A DNA stretch of 64,000 nucleotides from Nibricoccus aquaticus (GTDB lineage Bacteria > Verrucomicrobiota > Verrucomicrobiia > Opitutales > Opitutaceae), in assembly GCF_002310495.1 (NCBI RefSeq), contig NZ_CP023344.1, positions 1,550,001 through 1,614,000 of the forward strand, written 5' to 3'. The position numbers were made by a program, and so were the translations under genes. Under the pieces are notes generated by a model. That model was not told the DNA's origin. It was given only the letters and a program-made list of their open reading frames with translations, and ran no database searches. Below are positions 58,097 through 64,000 of the stretch, piece by piece. Position 1 is the stretch's first letter. Each line of letters starts with the position of its first letter.

Positions 58097-58711
58097 TTAA
58101 GGGCCGGCGGTTTTGGTGGATTGGTAGAGGCGGAGTTTCTCGGAGAGCTGGGCGGCGCGTTTGGCGAAGGCGGGATCGGCGGCGCCTTGTTTGCCCATTT
58201 CTTCGAAGAGCGGGCTGACGACATCGGTCTTCATGAGAGCGAGGAGCTTCACGACGGTGGCGTCATCCATCTGCTTGAAGATCGCGAGCGTGGCTTTGGG
58301 AGAAAGACTGCTGTAGGTCGCGGCGAGCGACTTCATGTTCTTCATCTCGTCGTCCTTGATGGAGAGCATCGTATTCGCGATCTCGGCACGGAGGGCTTCG
58401 AGTTGCTGGCGCTGCTTGGCGAGTTCGAGACGCTCGGCGGTGAAACGGCCTTCGCGGGCGATGATTTCGTCTTCGCGCTTTTTCAGGCCGGCCTTGGCGT
58501 CTTTGAGTTCGGCGGCGAGGTTTTCGATTTCAATGGTCCAGAAATCCCACGGAGCCTCGGGTTTGATGACGGCGTGCTCGGGTTTGACGCGGGTGAGTTT
58601 CGCGGCGGCAACGAGCGGGGCGGCGGCCTGCATGAACATGAACAGGGAGGTGCCTATTCCCAGAAACAGGCCCAGGGCGACGAGGATGATGGGGTTGGTC
58701 AGCTTCTTCAT
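58097..58711 (-). CDS. MotE/MgtE_N-like flagellar protein
   Basis: 204 residues. Membrane anchor NPIILVALGLFLGIGTSLFMFMQAAAP (about 6-32), a periplasmic coiled coil (LAAELKDAKAGLKKREDEIIAREGRFTAERLELAKQRQQLEALRAEI) and a C-terminal MgtE_N-like helical domain (LAATYSSLSPKATLAIFKQMDDATVVKLLALMKTDVVSPLFEEMG). MotE in epsilonproteobacteria chaperones MotB; the arrangement is the same, and location after fliJ is usual. Start overlaps the fliJ stop by 4 bp. Confidence 0.8.
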   Translation of the reverse strand: MKKLTNPIILVALGLFLGIGTSLFMFMQAAAPLVAAAKLTRVKPEHAVIKPEAPWDFWTIEIENLAAELKDAKAGLKKREDEIIAREGRFTAERLELAKQRQQLEALRAEIANTMLSIKDDEMKNMKSLAATYSSLSPKATLAIFKQMDDATVVKLLALMKTDVVSPLFEEMGKQGAADPAFAKRAAQLSEKLRLYQSTKTAGP

Positions 58712-59163
58712 GTGAGGTTGAAGGATGCGCGGGCGACCATGGCGCCGGTGCGGTCATCCATGGCGGCCTGATTCTCGCGCTCGACCTCGTGGAGATGAGC
58801 GGTGCGGGCTTTTTGCTCGAGGTTTTCGATGACGCGGACATCGCGGCGGGATTCGAGCCAGGCCTGGCGGGCGGATTCCATTTCGCGGCGGGCGGAGTTC
58901 AGATCGGCGGTGAATTTGGTGATGATGGCGGTCTCGTCTTTGAGAGCGGCCATGAAGGTGGCCTGATCGGCGGCGAGGAAACGCGTGAGGCGGCCGGAGC
59001 GGAGAATGGACTCGAGCTCGGAGACGCGGGCTCGCTGCTCGATGAGTTTTTTCTCGGCGGCGACGCTGGCCTGGACGGCGCGGGAGAATTGTTCACGGGC
59101 GCGCAGCTCGATCATGCTGCGGACGGTGGCGACGGAGCGGAGGGGGAAGCGGAACTTTTTCAT
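58708..59163 (-). CDS. fliJ: flagellar export chaperone FliJ
   Basis: 151 residues, nearly all coiled coil: FPLRSVATVRSMIELRAREQFSRAVQASVAAEKKLIEQRARVSELESIL, typical of FliJ/YscO stalk proteins that couple FliI ATPase to FlhA. The ATG overlaps the fliI stop by 4 bp. Confidence 0.88.
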   Translation of the reverse strand: MKKFRFPLRSVATVRSMIELRAREQFSRAVQASVAAEKKLIEQRARVSELESILRSGRLTRFLAADQATFMAALKDETAIITKFTADLNSARREMESARQAWLESRRDVRVIENLEQKARTAHLHEVERENQAAMDDRTGAMVARASFNLT

Positions 59164-60494
59164 GGCACGATTTTTTTGAGGCTGGAGAAGGTCGCGTCGC
59201 GTTTGACGCGTTCATGGATGGACTGGCGCAGGAAGTTTTTGAGCGGCTCGTGAAGTACGACGGCCTGGTCGAGCGAGGCGTTGGAACCCTTCTGGTAGGC
59301 ACCGATGGTGATGAGGTCTTCGTTCTTCCGATACGCGGCGAGGTGCTCGCGGGCGCGGCCGACAATGGAGACTTCTTCGGGCGAGCAGACATCGCGGGTG
59401 AGGCGGCTGATGCTTTCGAGGACGTCGATGGCGGGGTAATGATTGGCGTGGGCGAGCGCGCGGGAGAGGACGATGTGACCGTCGAGAATACCGCGGACGG
59501 CGTCGGCGACGGGCTCGTTCATGTCATCACCTTCGACGAGCACGGTGTAGAGAGCGGTGATGGCGCCGCTCTCCCCTGCCCCGGAGCGTTCGAGGAGGCG
59601 CGGGAGAAGCGCGAAGACGGAAGGCGTGTAACCGCGGGTCGCGGGGGGTTCGCCGATGGCGAGGCCGATTTCGCGCTGGGCCATCGCGAAGCGCGTGACC
59701 GAATCCATGAGGAGGAGAACGTTTTTGCCCTGATCGCGGTAGGCTTCGGCGATCGAGGTCGCGGTATACGCGGCGCGGAGACGGAGAGGCGCGGGCGTGT
59801 CGGACGTGGCGACGACGACGACGGAGCGGGCGAGGCCTTCGGGACCGAGATCTTTTTCGATGAACTCGCGGACTTCACGGCCACGTTCACCCACGAGAGC
59901 GATCACGACGACGTCGGCATCGGCGCCGCGGGCGATCATGCCCATGAGGGTGGACTTACCGACGCCGGAGCCGGCGAAGAGACCGAGGCGCTGACCCTGA
60001 CCGAAAGGAATGAAGGCATCGATCGCGCGGACGCCGGTGACGAAGGGCGACTTGATGCGCTGGCGGCGGAGAGGATGCGGCGGTTTGCCGGCGGCGGCGT
60101 TGGCGCGGGTGGTCGGGAGGACGCCGAGACCGTCATAGGATTTGCCGAGCGCATCGAGGACGCGGCCCATGAGCTGCGGGCCGACTTGCGGCATCGGTGG
60201 ACGATCGGCGGCGGCAACTTCGCAACCGGCGTGGAGTCCCGAGGTATCGCCAAGCGGCATGAGGAGGACTTTTTCGCCGCGGAAGCCGACGACTTCGGCG
60301 AGACAGGAAAACTTATCGCGTTCGGACCGGAGCTGGCAGAGTTCGCCGAGACCGACGTTGGGGCCTTCCGATTCGATGATCAGGCCAGTGACGCTCGTGA
60401 CGTGCCCGAGACGGCGCACGGCCGGCAGGCTCCGCACTTGGGAGCGGAGGGCGTCGATCATGGGGGTGACGGAGGTCATGGGATTAGCAGCCAC
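59160..60494 (-). CDS. fliI: flagellar export ATPase FliI
   Basis: 444-residue ATPase of flagellar type III export. F1-beta-like: Walker A LFAGSGVGKSTLMGMIAR, VIALVGERGREVREFIEKDLG, Walker B NVLLLMDSVTRFAMAQREIGLAIGEPPATRGYTPSVFALLPRLLERSG, and the C-terminal export-specific TIGAYQKGSNASLDQAV. N-terminal beta barrel starts near SVTGLIIESEGPNVGLGELC. Six bases after fliH. Confidence 0.96.
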   Translation of the reverse strand: MAANPMTSVTPMIDALRSQVRSLPAVRRLGHVTSVTGLIIESEGPNVGLGELCQLRSERDKFSCLAEVVGFRGEKVLLMPLGDTSGLHAGCEVAAADRPPMPQVGPQLMGRVLDALGKSYDGLGVLPTTRANAAAGKPPHPLRRQRIKSPFVTGVRAIDAFIPFGQGQRLGLFAGSGVGKSTLMGMIARGADADVVVIALVGERGREVREFIEKDLGPEGLARSVVVVATSDTPAPLRLRAAYTATSIAEAYRDQGKNVLLLMDSVTRFAMAQREIGLAIGEPPATRGYTPSVFALLPRLLERSGAGESGAITALYTVLVEGDDMNEPVADAVRGILDGHIVLSRALAHANHYPAIDVLESISRLTRDVCSPEEVSIVGRAREHLAAYRKNEDLITIGAYQKGSNASLDQAVVLHEPLKNFLRQSIHERVKRDATFSSLKKIVP

Positions 60495-60500
60495 GTGAAA

Positions 60501-61085
60501 TTATGCGCTGAGGAGTTCGCGGGAAAGGGCGTCGAGTTTGGACTGGCGGCGAGCATCGGTGAGGCCGAAGCGGGAGCGGACCTGGCAGTCGCCGGTTTCG
60601 AGCATGGCGTCGGCGATGAGCTTCAGGCCGGGATAGCGGCCCTTCCAGTCAGCGGGGAGCGTTTCGAGGAGGGCGGCATCGCGCGGGGAGATGGAGAGCT
60701 CGAGGTTTTCGTGCTCCGGGTAGAGCTGCTTGAGCGTTTCTTCGCAGAGGTGGAGAACCTGTTCGGCGGGCGGTTCGTAGTCGGCGAGAAGGCGGCGGGA
60801 GATCTCGACGGCGAGGAGCGGGAGGGCGTCGCGGAGCTGGGCGGTGACATCGACATCGAGCGTGGAGAGGCGGCGGAAGAGGCCTTCCTGGAGCGACTGG
60901 ACCTCAGTGCGAAACTCGACGAGCTGCTGGCCGGCAAAGGAGCGGCCGGCGTCGTTGCCTTCTTGATACGCTTGAGTGCGGATCGCGGCGACCTCGGACT
61001 CGGTGTAGAGCCGGGCGGAGCGGCCAGGGATGGTGGCAGAGACGAGCGGGCGGTCGAAGGCGACTAGTTTGTGGTGAACGGCCAT
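60501..61085 (-). CDS. fliH: flagellar assembly protein FliH
   Basis: Regulator and carrier of FliI. 194 residues. SARLYTESEVAAIRTQAYQEGNDAGRSFAGQQLVEFRTEVQSLQ is the AxxxG-like helical segment, and the C-terminal domain reads LLAVEISRRLLADYEPPAEQVLHLCEETLKQLY. Placement between fliG and fliI settles the identity. Confidence 0.88.
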   Translation of the reverse strand: MAVHHKLVAFDRPLVSATIPGRSARLYTESEVAAIRTQAYQEGNDAGRSFAGQQLVEFRTEVQSLQEGLFRRLSTLDVDVTAQLRDALPLLAVEISRRLLADYEPPAEQVLHLCEETLKQLYPEHENLELSISPRDAALLETLPADWKGRYPGLKLIADAMLETGDCQVRSRFGLTDARRQSKLDALSRELLSA

Positions 61086-61117
61086 GGAGTAAGCGTGGGC
61101 GAAGGTTGAAATTTTGA

Positions 61118-62140
61118 TCAGGCAACCACGGCGCTGTCGCCCTCACCACCGAGTGAGATAGTGCCTTCTTCCTCGAGACGGCGGACGACCTGAATGATGG
61201 CGTCCTGCGCGACTTCGACGTCCTTGAGGCGGACTGGTCCGAGCATCCCGATTTCGTCGCGGAGACTTTCGGCGGCGCGTTTGGAGATGGCGCCGAAGAT
61301 TTTTTCTTTGATCGGCTCGCTGGCGGATTTCATCGAGACAGCGAGGTTCGCGGAGTCCACTTCGCGGAGGATGCGCTGGAGATCGCTGCCCTGGAGACGA
61401 CCGAGATCCTCGAAGCTGAACATCTTCTTGCGGATGGCGGCGCCGAGGTGCGCGTTGCGCTCTTCGAGGCGGGCGAGGAGGTTTTTCGACATTTCCTTAT
61501 CAACGCCGTTGAGAAGGTCAGCGACGGCGCGGACGCCGCCAGAACGGTGGTACGTGGGGCGGACCTTGTTATCGAAATGCTTGCCGAGGTTGCGGACGAT
61601 TTTACTGACGAGATCGAGCGAGGTGGAGTCGATCGTGCCGAGGCGTTCGATGACTTCTTCACGGAGGTCGGGGCTGAGGAGGGCAAAAATTTCCGCGGAC
61701 TTCGCGCCGTCGAGATAGGAGAGGACGAAGGAGATCGTCTGGGGCTGCTCGTTTTTCACGAGGTTGTAGATCTGGCGGCCCTCCATCTCGGAGATGTCTT
61801 TGATGACTTCGACCGCGGTGCCGGCGGGGCCGAGGCGGCCGATGATGGAGCCGGCTTTGTAGTCGCCGCGGGCGATTTCGAGAGCGCGGCGGGCGTAGTC
61901 GAGACCGCCCATGGTGGCGGCGATGCTTTCGCCGATGAGCGGGGAAAATTCTTCGAGCACCTTCGAGCGCAGGGCGTCGGAGATCATCGTGTACTGGGAC
62001 ATCTCGCGGCAGACGAGTTCGATGTCCGTGTCGTCGAGGTGGCGCATGATCTCGGCGGCGGGCTCGGGGCCGAGCACGATGAGGAAGATCGCGAGCTTTT
62101 GCTGGCGGGTGAGCTTTGTGAAATCGGGATCGGCGGCCAT
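61118..62140 (-). CDS. fliG: flagellar motor switch protein FliG
   Basis: Rotor protein joining MS ring to C ring and meeting the stator. 340 residues. Conserved blocks: LTRQQKLAIFLIVLGPEPAAEIMRHLDDTDIELVCREM, then EHPQT-type NEQPQTISFVLSYLDGAKSAEIFALLSPDLREEVIERL, and the torque domain KKMFSFEDLGRLQGSDLQRILREVDSANLAVSMKSASEPIKEKIFGAISKRAAESLRDEI. The charged torque residues are present. 33 bp before fliH. Confidence 0.96.
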   Translation of the reverse strand: MAADPDFTKLTRQQKLAIFLIVLGPEPAAEIMRHLDDTDIELVCREMSQYTMISDALRSKVLEEFSPLIGESIAATMGGLDYARRALEIARGDYKAGSIIGRLGPAGTAVEVIKDISEMEGRQIYNLVKNEQPQTISFVLSYLDGAKSAEIFALLSPDLREEVIERLGTIDSTSLDLVSKIVRNLGKHFDNKVRPTYHRSGGVRAVADLLNGVDKEMSKNLLARLEERNAHLGAAIRKKMFSFEDLGRLQGSDLQRILREVDSANLAVSMKSASEPIKEKIFGAISKRAAESLRDEIGMLGPVRLKDVEVAQDAIIQVVRRLEEEGTISLGGEGDSAVVA

Positions 62141-62203
62141 GGGGGGAGCGAGAATCGAAGGAGGAAAACGAGTGGGTTAAGAACCGTTAGCGTGCGGCGG
62201 AGA

Positions 62204-63772
62204 TCAGCCCTTCTTCACGGCGACCCAGTCGCGCAAAGCGGTGCCGATGTTGGCGGGTTTCTGGCGGATGAGCTCGGTGAGAAGTTCAGGCGTGAGGACG
62301 CCGTTATTCTGGAGAGCGCGTTGCGCGGCGTCAGGTGGAGCGGAGAGCAGCTCCATGGGGACGACCTCGAATTTTTGCTTCTTGAGCGTCTTCCAGAAGA
62401 TGAAGAGGACGGCGGCAGCGATGAAGACCGCGACGTAGCGGCTGGCGGTTTCGATCCAACCCTGGACGCGGGTCTCGGTCTGGATCTGCTGAATCTGTTG
62501 AGCGATTGGCTCGGTCTGGAAGGCGATCTCTTCGAGTGTGACGAGTGAGTCTACGGATACGCCGGGCGAGGCTTTGAGGCCGAGGGCGTTGATGACGATC
62601 TGGCGGAGGGATTGAAGTTCTTCGGGGGTGCGCTTCATCGGTTTGCCGTCGGCGGCGACGCCGCGCTCGGCGATGAATACGGAGGCGGTGAGGTTGCGGA
62701 CGGTGCCAGGCTGGCGGGTGACGTTGGTCACGCTGCGGCCGATCTCGAAGGTGGTGGTGCGGTTTTTGCGGTTGGACTCGGAGACGGCAGAGGGCGGTTG
62801 CGCAGCGGCCGCGGCGGCAGGATCGCGGTCGGGAGTGTTGGCGGTGATGCCGACGGTGCCGCCGTTGCGGGCCTCGGTGGAGTTGGTGAGATCTTCGCTG
62901 ACGGTCTGTGAGCGGACGACCTGGCCCTCGGGATCGTATTTTTCCTGCATCACGGTGCTGGCTTCAGAATCGATTTCGGCGGAGACGCGGACGATGGCGT
63001 TGTTGGAGCCGAGGACGGGGATCAGCATGCTTTCGATCTTTTTGGAGAAATACTCTTCGACCTGCTGGCGGTAGCGCATCTGGCTGGAGGCAGTGCCGAG
63101 CGTGGGGTCTTGCTTGAGATCTTCGGAGAGCACGCGTCCGCGGTGATCAACGACGGCGACAGCGTCGGCCTGGAGGCCTTGAACGGCGTTGGCGACGAGG
63201 TGGCGGATGGAGTTAACGGCATCAACATCGAGGCGGCTGGAGGCGAGTTCGACGAAGACAGAGGCGGTGGGCTTGATGTTCTGATCGGTGAGGAGCAGGC
63301 GGTTTTCCGGCTGCACGATCATGACGCGGGCGGAGCGGACGCCTTCGAGTTGGGAGATGGTGCGGGCGAGCTCGCCCTGGAGGGCGCGAAGGTAGTTGGT
63401 GCGCTGCACGAAGTCGGAGAGACCGAACTGGCCCTTGTCGAAAATCTCGAAACCGACGCCGTCGCCGGAAGGAACGCCCTTGGCGGCCATCTCCATGCGG
63501 AGGCGGTAAACCTGGTCGGCGGGCACATAAACGGTGGCGCCGCCGTTGGTGACTTTGTGCGGGATGTTCTGCGCCTGGAGCTGGCTCACGATGGCGGCGG
63601 CATCTTTTTCCGAGAGACGTCCGTAGAGGAGCTGGAGGTCGGGACGGCGCGACCACATGACGAGGGCCACAAGGCCGATCGTCACGACGAGGGCAGAGAT
63701 GATGATCGAAACGCGCTGGTTGAGGCCGAGCTCTTTCCAGAGAGTGACGAGAGATTGGGTGAAGTTTTTCAT
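62204..63772 (-). CDS. fliF: flagellar MS-ring protein FliF
   Basis: Membrane ring that seeds the basal body. 522 residues, shorter than average. N-terminal helix RVSIIISALVVTIGLVALVMWS, YscJ-like ring domains (LYGRLSEKDAAAIVSQLQAQNIPHKVTNGGATVYVPADQVYRLRMEMAAKGVPSG, DFVQRTNYLRALQGELARTISQLEGVRSARVMIVQPE). The second helix is YVAVFIAAAVLFIFWKTLKK. The C-terminal FliG-binding tail ends RQKPANIGTALRDWVAVKKG. 53 bp after fliE. Confidence 0.96.
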   Translation of the reverse strand: MKNFTQSLVTLWKELGLNQRVSIIISALVVTIGLVALVMWSRRPDLQLLYGRLSEKDAAAIVSQLQAQNIPHKVTNGGATVYVPADQVYRLRMEMAAKGVPSGDGVGFEIFDKGQFGLSDFVQRTNYLRALQGELARTISQLEGVRSARVMIVQPENRLLLTDQNIKPTASVFVELASSRLDVDAVNSIRHLVANAVQGLQADAVAVVDHRGRVLSEDLKQDPTLGTASSQMRYRQQVEEYFSKKIESMLIPVLGSNNAIVRVSAEIDSEASTVMQEKYDPEGQVVRSQTVSEDLTNSTEARNGGTVGITANTPDRDPAAAAAAQPPSAVSESNRKNRTTTFEIGRSVTNVTRQPGTVRNLTASVFIAERGVAADGKPMKRTPEELQSLRQIVINALGLKASPGVSVDSLVTLEEIAFQTEPIAQQIQQIQTETRVQGWIETASRYVAVFIAAAVLFIFWKTLKKQKFEVVPMELLSAPPDAAQRALQNNGVLTPELLTELIRQKPANIGTALRDWVAVKKG

Positions 63773-63825
63773 CGGATACTAGCGACGGAGCTGAAAATGG
63801 GGCGGAGAAAAGTGAGTGGCGCGGA

Positions 63826-64000
63826 TCAGACCGGCATGCGCATGAGCTCCTGATAGGACTCAACGACTTTGTTGCGGACCTCGACCATGAGCTGGAAGGC
63901 GACGCCGGCTTCCTGCATCGCGATCATCGACTGGTGGAGGTTGTCGGTGTTGCCGAGGAGGACGTCGCGGGTGACGGCCTGAGCCTCCTTCTGTTTACCA
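63826..64000 (-). CDS. fliE: flagellar hook-basal body protein FliE, 3' part
   Basis: The last 57 codons of fliE, cut by the window end. The visible part has the FliE C-terminal signature: [39 protein letters not shown]. FliE joins the MS ring to the rod. It precedes fliF as usual; flgB and flgC would be expected beyond the window. Confidence 0.92.
   Translation of the reverse strand, partial: GKQKEAQAVTRDVLLGNTDNLHQSMIAMQEAGVAFQLMVEVRNKVVESYQELMRMPV

Noticed and set aside
59214-61067. 617-codon + strand frame across fliI and fliH
   Set aside because: Same compositional artefact; fliI and fliH on the - strand are unambiguous.

Overview
The window looks like a chromosomal segment of a high-GC, flagellated Gram-negative bacterium of the Verrucomicrobiota, most likely Opitutaceae. 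This is inference from gene content and style: lysis-type lipoproteins, a pectin-degradation operon with secreted enzymes, a large TonB-dependent receptor with an N-terminal carboxypeptidase-like domain, WPL-repeat and TPR-rich membrane proteins, and pyrimidine-rich leaders without Shine-Dalgarno sequences. No rRNA, tRNA, CRISPR array or insertion sequence was seen.

Left part (1-17.9 kb, mostly + strand). A glycerol kinase gene (glpK, - strand) faces an envelope module: a glycine-zipper protein, an LpoB-like lipoprotein, a YcfL-like lipoprotein, an uncharacterised exported protein and a COG3014-like lipoprotein. Housekeeping and metabolic genes follow: an aldo/keto reductase, rsmE, rsmD (- strand), a small cytochrome c and a metallo-beta-lactamase-fold hydrolase. 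Next is a tightly overlapping operon of a WPL-repeat exported protein, mlaE, mlaF and mlaD (lipid transport), then a membrane GT-C-like/TPR protein. The intergenic spaces carry small hairpins directly after stop codons and several 7-bp tandem repeats.

Middle part (17.9-34.7 kb, all - strand). A five-gene rhamnogalacturonan-I operon reads CE12 acetylesterase, GH28, sialate-O-acetylesterase-type esterase, GH2 and PL11 lyase. Then comes a five-gene signalling operon: a receiver-kinase, a large kinase whose N-terminus is an H-NOX-associated (HNOBA) domain, a FIST/NosP-type protein, a hybrid kinase and a single-domain receiver. Together they look like a nitric-oxide or redox-sensing phosphorelay.

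Right part (34.8-64 kb). An almost complete flagellar gene set is transcribed on the - strand: fliE(partial)-fliF-fliG-fliH-fliI-fliJ-motE-like-fliK-flgD-flgE-fliL-fliM-fliN-fliO-fliP-fliQ-fliR, then flhB-flhA-flhF-orf88, then fliA-motA-motB-orf80. It is interrupted twice: by a divergent TonB-receptor/IclR pair between fliR and flhB, and by a quinone-reductase/SDR/TetR module between orf88 and fliA. flhG is absent here, and FlhF has lost the usual GTPase motif residues. Sigma-54-type -24/-12 elements precede both flhB and fliA. The + strand changes from C-rich to G-rich near 24.3 kb, inside the pectin operon.
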